NCBI RefSeq assembly: GCF_020382885.2
Contig: NC_058499.1
Span: 905,501 to 969,500 of the forward strand
Direction of reading: 5' to 3'
DNA: 64,000 bases
Source of the DNA: Scatophagus argus
Lineage: Eukaryota > Chordata > Actinopteri > Scatophagidae
This document shows positions 12,401-24,293 of the stretch, piece by piece (the stretch's first letter is position 1; each line of letters begins with the position of its first letter). The notes beneath the pieces were generated by a model. The model was not told where the DNA came from. It worked only from the letters and a program-made list of their open reading frames with translations, and ran no database searches. The translations under genes were made by a program, and so were the position numbers.

Positions 12401-13595
12401 ACCACCTTCAGAATAAAGTACAAGGTGTGTGCTGTACACGCTGCTGGAGTACTGTGTCGTGTATGTCTTGTTTTACAGTCCGACAAAGCCAGTAGCTCCA
12501 GCCTGGAGGGGGAGGGTCAGACCACGCCCACATCATCCCAGCAGACCAATTACAATCAGCCAGCCCCACCCTTCTTCACTCCAGATCCCGGCCTCAGGAG
12601 AGCCAATGGTATTCAAGCTCAGCTGAGCTATGACTCACCTGTCCAGGGAGCTCCACCCACCACAGCAGGTAGAGGAAGGCACCAGGACTGTGTTATTGTG
12701 CACTGCTCACACTTACTTCAGACACCTTCAGGAAATAAACAAAAACGACGTGTGCCAACAGCATCGTAAACAATATGAACTAATTTTGGATGGCGTCTCA
12801 GGCTGCAGAGTTTAGTGCAGAATGTAACAAGCAGCACGCAGGCACATCGCGACAGACGTCCGCCACTTCAAAGTGAGTCTTAAAGGAGTATTTTGGTGTA
12901 TAAATGATAGACCTGCCAAAGGTTTTGGAACTGGTCCAGTAGATCACCTCAGCTGGCTGTGGGAGAAGCTTCAGCCACATGGCTGGAGATCAGGGAGTAA
13001 ACAGAGCTGTGTGTTGGCGAGCGGCTCAGTGTGTGTTAATTACACAGGAAGTGGTTTCAGGTGACTGTCTGTACATCCTGCACCTTCAGGTCCAGCTCTG
13101 TCGGCGGCTGTTTCCTCCTCTCTGTCCCAGAACATCGCAGAGGCGGTTGGACAGGCAGGAGCTGCTCCTCTCACCTCCCTGCAGATCCACTTCATTCAGA
13201 ACATGATTCATGACACTCTGGAGGACTTCAGGTTCGTTCGCTACCTTTGACTTCCTTTAAAGGCGATGAAATAACTGAGGGAGGAGAAACTGTGTGATCC
13301 TAACGGTCTGGATGTGTCTCCTTCTCTTCAGGGACGCCTGCCACAGAGACATCGTCAACCTGCAGGTGGAGATGGTCCGACAGTTTTACGTCCAGCTGGT
13401 GAGAACCATCACAGACGTTCTGCCTTTGTGTTGTCCTCTTTCCTCTGGTCGTCGTCTTCATTTGGTGTCTGGTGACGTGTTGTGTTTCAGAATGAGATCC
13501 ACAGTCTGATTGAGAAATACTCAGTGAACGAGTCTCTGGTGGAGGAGATCGAGAGGCTGAAGGAGGAGAACCGCAGGCTGAGGGCCAACTACTGA
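8426..13595 (+). CDS. nedd1: NEDD1, gamma-tubulin ring complex targeting WD40 protein
   Basis: NEDD1 recruits the gamma-tubulin ring complex to centrosomes and spindles. Fifteen coding exons join in frame: 8426-8561, 8717-8811, 8972-9088, 9271-9411, 9788-10017, 10459-10660, 10894-11017, 11282-11407, 11763-11813, 11905-11994, 12214-12383, 12479-12668, 13090-13231, 13332-13398 and 13491-13595. The product is 661 residues (human 660). It opens with MEEVTRLVSTGDTVKIWD; WD40 repeats fill roughly residues 1-320, with VSGGLDHCVHIWDLK, GSVSDSGTVVLWD and GKIYQYDLR visible. The C-terminal helix, known in the family to bind gamma-tubulin, holds FIQNMIHDTLEDFRDACHR, and the protein ends ENRRLRANY. Exons 8 and 10 encode two copies of a SLD-[VI]-FSP-[AV]-REG motif. 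Poly(A) signals lie at 13802 and 13991. The exon 7 donor was chosen at 11017 because it alone keeps the frame into exon 8. Confidence 0.95.
9430..9467. repeat. (TG)n(GA)n microsatellite after nedd1 exon 4
   Basis: Compound tract about 20 nt downstream of the exon 4 donor. Confidence 0.9.
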
Positions 13596-14690
13596 CCCAC
13601 CACAGCAGCGTGGCAGGAGGAGCTGTCCCGCCCTGAGCCCAGTCTCTCAGGCAGAGCTTCTGCTTGGCCTACAGACGCCCTCAGTCTTCAGTCAGAAGTG
13701 GAGAACGCTGTCTCGCCGCTGACTGAAGACGACTAACAAACTTTCTCCCTCGTCGCCTCCTGTTGCTGAGGACAACTGCAGCAAAGAACGAACAGACGGT
13801 GGAATAAAACGTCCAGCCGAGTCCATCAAACTTCTATAAACATTTTTCGGTATTGCAATATAAAAAAGAAAAAACAATTTACTGCTTCAGTCTGAGGACG
13901 TCGCTAACAGTCGCTTACACTTTCAGAGGGACATTTTCTTACATTGTCAGCAGCTGGCTGGTTCATGTGTGCCTGTATCTTGTTTTTATTAATAAACATT
14001 TTGTGCGTGAAGAATAAAAAAAGATTCGTACTGGAAATTAAAGCCGTTAAAGAACTCCTTTTTTGTGCCTTTAAATGATGAAAACAGATGTTTTCTTGAA
14101 TTGTTAACTGGGTAATTTAAACAGGAAATGCTAAGAAAATCTAAAAAATAAACTTTATGTGTCACCTGAAAAGCTCACACCTGAAGGTTCTGTCTGTCAG
14201 GGTGACGACATAATCCTGATCCTGACACCTGCATGACCCACCCACAGGTACGAGTCCCTCTGGAGCTCAGCGTCAAAGTCACTTTGTTTCCTGATTCAGT
14301 TTATGTGTTTGAGTGTGAAACTTTGTGAACAGGCAGACTATTGAAAGTGAAGGAATATTTTATGTTGATAATTACATAACAATATGAAATGTTCTGCCGG
14401 GTTACAATACTACAAAAAATAAATTTTCCCACGCCACTGGTTGTTACGCATTTAATAAATAAAATAACATAACGTAAAATTTGAAAATCGTGACATACTA
14501 TAAGTATTGTTTATGCTTGGTATAGTTTCTTTTAAAAACTATCAGTATCCCCGTACTTTACTTGGTATATTTTCACTCGACTTTTCTGCACTCTTGTTTT
14601 ACCATCCTTGTGCTGCTGTGACTGAGAATTTCCCCGCTGCAGGATTAATAAAGACCCATCTTATCTTACCTTATTAAGCGTACGTCCTGG
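13596..14690 (+). other. nedd1 3' UTR and intergenic DNA
   Basis: Probable nedd1 3' UTR with AATAAA at 13802-13807 and 13991-13996. From about 14625 to 14672 there is a plus-strand LINE-tail-like motif (AATTTCCCCGCTGCAGGATT then AATAAAG and a TCTTA-rich tail). Nothing else supported. Confidence 0.5.
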
Positions 14691-15414
14691 GAGTGAGGCG
14701 TCCTCTAAGTGGGTGTGCGCATGTGCGGAAGCTGCTGCGGACCGGATGTTGTCCGTTTTGGCGGATTACCATCTGTGCGTGTTGTTCTTTGATTGTTTAC
14801 TTGTCGACGTTGAGCTTGCCGTTAATCGTAACAAAGCGCGCCCACAGACGAGCACGAGACGAGTTTTATCGGCTTTAGTGGGGTCACGCCGGTCAGTGTG
14901 ACGAGTTTACAATACTGAACTTTGTGCCCGGAAGCAGCTGCATGAGGACACCAAGACAGGTGAGAGGATAACGTAAGATAACCTGCAGTCTGAAATTTCA
15001 TCAAAGTGTGTATTTACGTCGCGTGGGTGCTGTTAGCGCGAGTGTCTGCGTGTCACACGTGCTCGTCTGTTTGCAAAGCTCGAGGAGGCTTCGCGTCTTG
15101 GATTCCTTCATTGGTTCAGCTCCCCTCCGACGAAGATCCTACGCTTTAAACGTCAAGTCGTTTGAGGAGTCTGACGTGCTGCCGGGTCTCAGCAGGGGAA
15201 GACGTTTTCAGGCCTTTTATTATCGGCGCGTTTACGTGTAAGTACCACGTGAGATGCCTTTAATGTCGCAGCTGAGTGCAGGGTCGCTCAGGGTTTATCA
15301 GTTATTTACTCCGTAAGAGCAGTAGTCGGAATGATCTACCTAATGCCGAGGAACCAGACTGTCTCAGACTGTCCACATGGTAACCGTGTCCTCTGTGTCC
15401 TGCAGCGGGGACCG

Positions 15415-16081
15415 ATGGCGAACCCTCTGAGGGCTGAAGTGATCCAACTCTATAAAAATGTGAGTCTGAACTTTTCTGATTCCAGACTAAATGTTTTCTT
15501 TCTCAGATTTTCAGTGCAGGAATTCAGTTGTTATCAAGTGTGAGAGACTTAATTTAAAAAATGTGCTGTGGGACCATTGGGGACATGAAAATAGAAGAAT
15601 AACAATTTATTTTGAATGCAATAATGAGGAAGTTTGTGATAAAAGTGAGATGAAATGACTCCTTCTTACAGCAAGACAAGATTCTTGTTAAATGTGAATA
15701 TTCTGCTGCTGCGGTTCTGCAGCTTTTCTGTGTCGACTTCACAAGATCTTTTAATACAGAAGCGTGTATGAGAAGGAGATCAGATCATCCCAGACTTTAT
15801 TCTCCGTACATACAAAAAAATAATCATTACATAAGAGCGACGTTGACGGATCTCCTTCCTGTGCGACTCCACAGCTCCTCTACCTCGGACGAGAGTATCC
15901 TAAAGGGGCCGACTACTTCAGGGACCGTCTGAGAGCAGCGTTTGCTAAAAACAAAAGTGTGCAGAACCCGGAGCAGATCAAGGAGATGATCGGCCGGGGT
16001 GAGTACGTGGCCAGAGAGCTGGAGGCGCTTTACTACCTGAGGAAATACAGAGCCATGAAGAAACGCTACTACGAGGAATAA
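15415..16081 (+). CDS. etfrf1: Electron transfer flavoprotein regulatory factor 1 (LYRM5)
   Basis: Small LYR-family mitochondrial matrix protein. The family is known to bind the electron transfer flavoprotein and displace its FAD, damping electron entry from fatty acid oxidation. Two coding exons, 15415-15459 and 15875-16081, give 83 residues (human about 88-90). The sequence runs [20 protein letters not shown], then [32 protein letters not shown] and KKRYYEE. The LYR-type motif is L-Y-K. A non-coding first exon probably ends at 14959 (CAAGACAG/GTGAGA) and joins the acceptor ending at 15404. An AATAAA overlaps the stop and another lies at 16286-16291. The 3' end converges on the RING gene. 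Confidence 0.93.
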
Positions 16082-16093
16082 AAGCTCCTGCAG

Positions 16094-16136
16094 ACGCTGT
16101 CCCGACGACTGTCCCGACGACTGTCCCGGAGACAAA
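16094..16136. repeat. Short tandem repeat in etfrf1 3' UTR
   Basis: A 12-13 bp unit, GACTGTCCCGAC, is repeated about three times right after the etfrf1 stop. Confidence 0.7.
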
Positions 16137-16354
16137 ATGAGACAAAAACCTGAGAGGGAATTTAAAAAACTTAGTTTATTTCAGTCTGACTGAACAGCAG
16201 ACTGAAACGCTGTCCTCAAAACAAGAAAAACTGCAGCAGCGTGAGGTTTCATCCCTGAACAGTCGATTATTACTGAGAACAAACAAATAAAAGTCTATAA
16301 AGACGAGCTGTGAGGTGATGAGTTGTCCTTCAGACGCAGCGGGACAGGTGGAGG

Positions 16355-19300
16355 TCAGAGGGGGTTTGGGGCGAAGGCGTCGCCGTCAGCCAGGTTGGCC
16401 CTGCAGATCGGACAGGTGGTGTTATCCTGTCGGGTGGAGAACAGTCACACTCAGCGACATGTTGATCAACGGTCCACAACTCGACGTATTCACTTTATAT
16501 TTTAGAAAAATACACACACCTGCAAGCAGACTGCAAAGCAAACTGCAAGCAGAGAACTTTTTTTTTTTCTTTTCATGAAAATTCATTTCTCAGCCAGTCA
16601 CTCGTCTCCTCACGTCGATGGAAAGTCAGGTGAGCCTACAAAACCTACAAAACATCTATGGATGTTCACAGCAAAGCGGCATTAAACCAAAATCTTCACT
16701 GCAGCCGCTAAGTTGAAGTGGAGCCAGACGAGATGTGATGTCATGTGATGTCATGTGATGATGTCATGTGATGCGGGCTTCGGGGTCGCAGGTAAACACT
16801 GAGGCCGCGACTTCCCGCTGACTCGGACTCGTGCAGCCACTTCAGACGATTTCAGCTGCGCCGCCACAGTGAGGATTTCAGTTTGATGCCGTTTTGCTGA
16901 GAGCCTCCACAAATGTTTTGTGAAAGTTCGCTTGACCTTCCGGAGACATGAAGGTGAGCAGACACCAACCGAGTTTTCATTTTAGGTGAGCTTCTTCTTT
17001 AAAAAGTGTGTCTGAAAATAATTAATCGGTTCTTCAAAATAGCTGCACATGAAGCGATCAGACCGAACAGGACATAACGTGTTACCTTCAACCATCTGTC
17101 AATACACTTGACATGGTAGTCATGGAAACAGGACAACATCCTCAGCTTCTCCCCATCAGTGTAGTCACAGCAACAGATCTGACACCTGTTGGTCGACCAG
17201 CACAACACAGTCAGACACGAGCCACGTTAGCAGCAGTCAATGTCCACGTCCTGCTGTTGGACTCACTGCGTGTTTCCAGCGCTGCTGGCAGACTGGAAGG
17301 TTTTGGTGGGAAACCTCTGGATCTCCCTGCGACTCAACCTCCTGGTCATGACAGCACCTTGACGCTCCTCGAACTCCAGCAGAGCCTGAAAGATGAGTCA
17401 GTTTTTGTTTTGAATTTTATTTCGGGCTGCTGATCTGAGGAACAGAACGTCCTCACCTCGTAGTCGTTTCCCTGAAGGTTTTCTGAAATCTCAGGCAGGA
17501 TGTTCCTCCGTCTGCCCCGCCCACGTCTTCTGTGCTGACCACTCAGATCTGAACAAAAAACAGACGGTGTTATGTACAGTAAACAGGCTGGTCGTCTTCC
17601 TGCCTGCTCGCAAGATGGTCGTCCTCATGACGCCAGATCAGCACCAGACACAGAACAGACCGGAAGACAGGCTGCGTCAGTCAGTGTAGCTCTGGTCTGT
17701 GAGACGTCAGGGGACAAACGAATAAAATGGCGTATTCTTAACCTGACGCTTTCCAAACCATCAAGGCGGTGCTCCGGTTAGCCTTCTGCAGTTGTCGCTC
17801 TCTGTGCAGTTTTTTGCAAGTGGCGGAGTCCGCCAGTCCTGCTCTGGGTTCACGTGACTTTCAGGGACACACGGGACCGACAGGAAATGCAGCATGTTGT
17901 CTTGATTTTGTGATGTGATCTGGCGGATATCAGCCCGTTTCCTGATGTGTAACGATGTGTCACAGCTGGCAGCTAGCAGCTAGCTCTCCCTCAGTAATGC
18001 TAATGCTAACAACACTTGCTGCTTCTTTTTGAAAGTTTGTTTGGATTCACCATAAAACACAAGCTGCTCCAATGCTACAGCATTTAACCACACCCACTGT
18101 TACCATGGTAACCAGCTGAGAGCAATGAAAAGCAGTCAACGTGCAGTTCTGATCTCACCGTCCTCGAAGGCGACCAGAGGAGAGACGGCAGCCAGCAGGT
18201 GAGGCATCCAGCTGGGCTCCACGTAGGAGGAGAACTGCAGGGAACAGGTCGCGGTTCTGTCATGTTCAAAAAACTTAACAAAATGGAAGGTTATGCTTTA
18301 AAACTGAAGAGGAGGTGAGAGTCTGTCTCACCCTGTGACGGCCCTCCTGATGGAGATGGTGGTGGTGCTGGTGTCTGCTGTGTGCCTCCTCTTGGTCAAA
18401 CTGGGCCTGAGTGAGCAAAGAGCATCATGAACATTTTCACACTCTGCACAGGTGAGTTGCAGGTGAGAAGGGTCCTACCTGTAGACTTCGAGCCAATGCC
18501 TCGTCTTCCTCCACCTGCGCCAGGCGAACCACTGCCTCCTCATCGTCGCTGATGACGATCATCTCGGCTTCTGCTGCACAACGAAGAAGTCAGAGTGTAA
18601 CCGGCGTAGGTCTGGTCCACGTGTAACCGAGCTCAAAGCAAAAAGGTTTTGTGTGTTTTGGAATCTCCTCCTCACCTGTCGAGGGGAGTCCTTGCTCGTC
18701 TTTCAGCCACCTCCTCTCCTCTGCAGTCAGGAAGGACAGAGAGTGAGAGGCGGGTGGTGGTGGAGACGGTGAGGCCGACATCGAACTTGGCCTCCTCCTC
18801 TGATCAAAATACAAAGGACCGGCTTCTGTTGTGGTGCCGACCACAGCAGACTCCCCCTCGTCCGTGTATTCTGATACAGGTGTGAGGCAGGAGGAGGAGG
18901 AGGAGGAGGAGGAGGAGGAGGAGGAGGACCCGGTCGACACAGGGTCCTCCAGCCAGGTGCCCAGTGGGAAGGTCTTCAGAGTTGAAGCTGGATCAAAGCT
19001 GTGACTCTGCTCTCCCCTCGCTGCAACCTGCAGCCGCCTGCGTTTGGATTTATGTGTAAAAACTCGTTCACTGAGGGCGGAGGCTTCAGGTGGTCCTGGA
19101 GAGCCGCCGACCGCCACCTGAGCACACAGGAACAGCAGTCAGCATCATCTGACGACGGCGAGAAGTCAGTACTGTGTGCTGCAACACGGGGACTTACAGG
19201 ACTGAAATGTTCATCTGTGAAGCGAGCGCGGCTCCTGCGTTTGCCGAGTTTTGGGCTGAATTAAACACACAAGCAGATTTTTAGGTTGAATCAACAGGAA

Positions 19301-20531
19301 ACTGACTGCTTATCAGTGGGCATCAAGATCCCAAGTTACCTCATACGTAGAAACACTAAACCAACACAAGAATAAATACAAACCAGCAAAAAGAAACCTT
19401 GTTGTCTTTTTTATGGTTGGTTTTGTTTGTTTTCTGACTTCTTCTGTGGTCCTGTATTAGTGATGCAGTTACTGCCTGGGACTGCTGATATCTGTTTTCT
19501 GTTCCACTTAATCTCCTTTTGGACGAGCACCTCTGTCCACCAGTCTGATGGCACTTTAACATGTCGGCCTCGTCGTGTCTGAATGCAATCTGCTGGACCG
19601 GAAGCCTTTCTGTAACGTTTCTGCACAAGTCTGAACTGAACGATGGCAGACTGAAGACGGAGATGAAATGTCTTAAAATGATTCCTGTAATAAGAGCATC
19701 CTCAGCTCAATCTTCATCTCTTCTACACAAATAAAATCAAATCAGTTTAATAAACCACAAGCTTCCCGCTCGCTCACCATCATCATCATCACTTATCTTC
19801 AAAGAAAAATCCACCAGTGACACAGAGAGAACAGAAAACAGTCTTCTTCCTTCTTGTGACACTTTTAACTCATGGCTGTTGACTCTCATTCTGCCTGCCT
19901 GTCTGCCTGTCTGTCTGTCTGTCTGTCTGCCTGCCCAGGCATAAATGTTCTGTCGTGTCTGACTGAAGCGGTGAAGAACACCAACACAAACTTCTCCTGT
20001 GTGAAGGACAAAAGGGCATCACTGTAACAGACTGATGAGTCCAGCTATTTGCTAACACTCCTGTCGTGTCACAAAGGAAGCACGAGGAGTCCTCGGGTGT
20101 CTCACTGATTTGTTGTTGTAATGAAGCTCGTTGATCAGTTATGGAAAAACCCAAACATGAAAACTGTTCCTTTCACTTTCTGTCTGACAGAACACAGGAC
20201 GTACACTGATTTCTTAGCATTCGTTTCATTTTTGGATGTGTGCACCTGTCGGTAAATCGCCTTCATATTCCAACATCCACACTTAATGTTACATTAACCG
20301 AAAACTTACTTTAGAGAGTCGCAGTGTTCCTTGTATTAATAATTTTAAATATATATATTTGTAAGGACATGTTCGGCCCCAGCTGAGACCTTGTTACCTG
20401 GGTGTTTCTGGGACGATGGTGGTCAGATCGGGGTAGAGGACGGCAGCCGATTCGAGCAGGCAGGCCCGGTTCAGACCTACGGGACTGTCCGGCTCTGACG
20501 AACATAGGCTGTCTGCAAACGGATCGTTCAT
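16355..20531 (-). CDS. RING-H2 E3 ubiquitin ligase with SIM-like motif, unnamed
   Basis: Ten coding exons join in frame: 20398-20531 (ATG at 20531), 19198-19255, 18676-19117, 18479-18573, 18332-18406, 18159-18234, 17457-17548, 17267-17385, 17086-17185 and 16355-16426. The product is 420 residues. A canonical RING-H2 finger is C365-x2-C368-x14-C383-x-H385-x2-H388-x2-C391-x10-C402-x2-C405, which implies E2-dependent ubiquitin transfer. Before it lies [16 protein letters not shown], resembling the pre-RING segment of Arkadia/BB-type ligases. Residues 216-224 (MIVISDDEE) look like a SUMO-interacting motif with an acidic tail. There are also a basic patch (HKSKRRRLQ, possible nuclear signal), a serine run of about 14 residues and a His-rich stretch near 252-262. 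I cannot assign an ortholog name. A poly(A) signal is at 16175-16180 on the minus strand. Confidence 0.88.
16731..16777. repeat. Short tandem repeat GTCATGTGAT
   Basis: Three to four imperfect copies of a 10-13 bp unit in the last intron of the RING gene. Confidence 0.75.
18889..18928. repeat. Trinucleotide repeat coding a serine run
   Basis: (AGG/GAG)n on plus, read on minus as TCC codons inside exon 3 of the RING gene. It is likely to vary in length between individuals. Confidence 0.9.
19891..19934. repeat. (CTGT/CTGC)n tetranucleotide repeat
   Basis: Imperfect tetranucleotide tract in intron 1 of the RING gene. Confidence 0.9.
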
Positions 20532-21899
20532 GGCCTCCTTCGGCACTGCTACACACCTGCTTCTTTACTCTGTAATCACCTCCAGTTCGCACTCATAACA
20601 CCTAGACTCTGTGGACAATTCACCTGAGAGAGGATGAAGTGTTAGAGAATAGTTCGCGACGAATATTTAGCCGTAAGAAATCAGTGAAACAAACTCAGCA
20701 GCGTCCGCTTGTCACCTTAGAGCCAAAGCAGCTGCCCGCAGACGAACACGAACATAATTTTGCGTAAAAATCAATTAAACTTTAATGTTTTCAGTGATAA
20801 AAAAGATTATATAAGTGTTCTCTGTTTATCTTTACCCTTAAAACACTGTCGCCTTTTCGCTTTGTTAACGGACGGTACTCTGTGCACAAACAGGAAGTGC
20901 ACTTCGAAACAAGAGCGAGGACTTCTTCGCTGCTTTACCGGCGGGTCGCTAACGACTTTACGGCGCATACCGCCCCCTACCGCACAAGAGCGTCAGTAGA
21001 GTCTGTTTCTTAAATTCTACCCACAAACTTTGTCCCGTAAATGTACAATAGCATGAAAACCTTCCGCCCTGAGATGCCTTCTGCTGAGGAAGAGCGTCCT
21101 GGTGACCCACTCCCGTCCTGCCTCTTAGACTTTATCGTTTAATCTCTTTCCCCTTCATACACAATGCAATGTCACACAATTCTCTCTACAGTTCAAGTTT
21201 GATGGGTAGCTCAAGTATTTTACTAAACAAATCACAAACTGAAGCATTGGGTAGAAAACATAACAGAAAAATAAAACCACATGTTCCTGGACATTGTTGG
21301 CCTCAGATGGAGGCAGCTGCTTGTGGAGACCACCAGTCTGTGAGCCAGCAGGAGGAGCAAAGGGCCCCCAGCAGCTGGATGTCCCCCATCACCTAAATGT
21401 TACGACTACTGAATGAAATGTAAAAATATTCATCTTTAAAAAAGGTTTTAAAAAATGTAACTACGCTAAATTATTCTATTTCTGAGCCTGACTTACAACA
21501 CACTGATTCAAAACTTGCTATGAAGAAACCGACTGGAGACTTTAAAATAAAACACAGTGCACCAAACTGAGCTTTACAAAAACATTCATTTAATTATTCA
21601 TGTTTATTATATAAACAGTGCAAGAGCAGGAACTGCCGAGTCACTACAGAATATAGTAAAACATACCTCAGCTACAGGAGGCACAACAGAATATTAGTTC
21701 AGATTATTAGATCAAACCAGGCAAAGAGTGGCTGAAATCACAACAGAACAGAAAATGTTGTTGCTGTGTGAGCTCTGTGAGCTCTGTAAATGTGTAACCA
21801 TGACAACAGCAGAGGACTACAGCTCAATAAGCATGGTAACACCGACCTCGAACACTTTCTTGAAATAGGAACCAGCACTGTCTCCATGGCAACGGCAGG
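20532..21899. other. Intergenic: RING gene upstream region and sycp3 3' UTR
   Basis: The left part carries the RING gene 5' UTR. The region 20880-20990 is C+G-rich with several CpGs and may be promoter. The right part should be the sycp3 3' UTR: AATAAA on the minus strand at 21603-21608, about 290 nt past the stop. No other coding potential seen. Confidence 0.5.
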
Positions 21900-24293
21900 C
21901 TAGAACAGCATGGACTGCAGCGATTTGCGGACTGTGGCCATCTCCTGCTGTTGCTGTGGAAACGAACATCAACAACATGCATGTGACATCAGAAACGTCT
22001 GACACAATCCTTAACCGACATGTCAGTACACCCGTAACTCTCATTTTCTTTTAAGTAATCTTTGTGCTGTAAAAAGCCCATTTAAGCTGGCTGGCATCGG
22101 CGTGACTTCTCAGGGTCAAACTGATGTGTCGGCCTTAAAATCTAATGTAACTCACCGTGTCCATGAGGATCTTCTTCTGCAGGGTGGCCATCTCCTTCCT
22201 CAGCTCTTGTTGAGCATCCTGCAGGAAAGCATCATAGCTCTTCTCCATCTCCTCCACGTTCTGGAGGAAAAATAGGGAGGGCTTCAGTATTGAGACTTTT
22301 TGAGAGTTCAGGTGACAGAGTGACAAATACAGCTCACATCCATCTCATTTCCTCCCTGCAGCTGTACAATTCACTCAATTCATTCGTCAGTGGTCACTTC
22401 CATTTCCAAATGAACTTCATGCTGTGCGTCATGTTTCTGTTTCATGTTTCTGCAGGTGTCAGCAGAGTGCAACATAATGCATGGAAACAGTGAACGCGGC
22501 CACCTTGACAGACTGCTCGTAAAGCTCTCTGACAGTCTTCAGCTTCTGGTTCTGCACCACTCTGGCCTGCTGCAGGATCTTCTGCTGCTGTCTGAACAGA
22601 TTCTACACAGAGGAAAGACAACTGACAGTCACAGACAAAACCCATGTCATCTCTCGGATCCATCAATAAATACAACCGTGATTCTACAATATAAACACTT
22701 TCTGATGTGTCTCTGAGCCCATGTAATAACATTCTCCATAACGTCATGTGTTTCGCAAAGTGGTGAACCTCAGTCCGTTCCACAAAAAAAAGTCATCTGT
22801 TGTAGTACAACTGTAGTAGTTAAACCTCAGATACCACAAACTACCACAGACTGAGATAACGCTTACCGCTTTTCCTCTGAAAGGCGAAATGCTGCTTTTG
22901 CCCCATCAAAGTTCTTTTTTTCCATATACTTATTTTCTAAGATTCCTCCTGAGTGATTTTACCCAGTCAAGGTGGTTGAATTTATTCTCATTTATTCTGT
23001 TGTGGCCAGTCCTCCCTCCAGCACAAACAGCCTCCAGCCGAGGTGATGAGTTCTAACCCTCAGGTCAAACCTGTCGCTCCATCTAACTAATCAAACAAGG
23101 AAGTGAACGCACGTTCAGCTTTTCCTCCTGCTCCTCAGCCCGCTGGGCTTCGGCCTCCCACTGCTGCAGCGCGGACGACACCTGCTGGGAGTACTGCTGG
23201 GTCATCTGCCTCCTGTCAACACACACGCATTTTATACTTTAAACAGTGGTGGAAAAATCATTCAGATCTTTCACCTCAGTAAAAGCAGTAACACCATGTG
23301 TAGAAATTAGGCCGCACCAAACACTTCAATATGCAGAAAAATAAAAAAAAAATATTTCAGCTGTTAGCCTTTGGTGCTCAGTTTGCAGGCAGACAACGGA
23401 CATAAATCAGTTTGTTCTATTTTTTTTTCTTTCTTTTCAAATGAATTTCCTGCTGTTGCATGTTGTTTTCTTATCTTTTAACCTGCATTGGCGTCTTAAT
23501 TTCTTTCACGTTTTTGTGGTTTTGCAGAAGTCAAAGTCAAACCTGTGGGAGTGGTACTTGTTCCACAGTTGCTCCAGTTTGTGCTGGCTTCCTTTCATGT
23601 AGTTCTTGGTCAGACACTCCAGACGTTTCCTCTTGGCCTGCATCACCTTGCTGATATCAGCTGGAAGCAAATCAGACAGCACTGCATCCCTTTCTGTCAC
23701 ACCACAGAACAGAGCTGGGCACAGTCAGCTCCGTCCAACAGTTAATGTACCGTGACATGGCATCAGCATCCCAGCAGGCACACACCCGCATGAAGCTGCT
23801 TACCTCCGAATTTCTCCAACATGGAATGTACCTCATTTCTGAAAGTGTGGGAACAGAACAAGAAACCTTATTTCATTAGCTAGTTGAGTCCACACAAATT
23901 ACAGCTAAGTTACTGCACACACTCGGTCACTTCTAGTTAAATGAAGGTGAAATAAAACATGAATACTGAATACCCCACAGCACACGTCGACCCCTCCTCT
24001 TCAAAGTCAGCCGCAGGTCTCTTCTTGGCCAGTTTGTCCACCGTCGGAGTTTCATCTTGTGACAGTCATCAAAGTTCAGTTATCATCCTTTCATTAGCTC
24101 GACGGGTGTGGAAAGCTAACAGCAGCTAAAGCTAGAAACGCTCACCCTCTCTGACATCGTCCTCTGAACCGCTGAGCTCTTTCTTTTCATCTTCTGGAGT
24201 AAAATCAAAAACCTTTTTCTCTGGTTTCTCTTCAGGATGCTTTTTCTTCACCTGTCTTCTCGCTGTTGCCATTTTCCCAATCTGGTCCGTCAT
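21900..24293 (-). CDS. sycp3: Synaptonemal complex protein 3
   Basis: SYCP3 forms coiled-coil tetramers that build the axial/lateral elements of meiotic chromosomes. Eight coding exons join in frame: 24146-24293, 23974-24055, 23804-23838, 23543-23660, 23113-23212, 22504-22602, 22156-22260 and 21900-21953, giving 246 residues (mammals about 236). Landmarks are [11 protein letters not shown] near the N-terminus, AKRKRLE, the helical body ([34 protein letters not shown]) and the family C-terminus [13 protein letters not shown]. The start was set at 24293 (MTDQIGK); an in-frame ATG at 24272 ([11 protein letters not shown]) is equally possible and looks more like other SYCP3 starts. The basic N-terminus fits the family's DNA-binding role. 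Confidence 0.95.
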
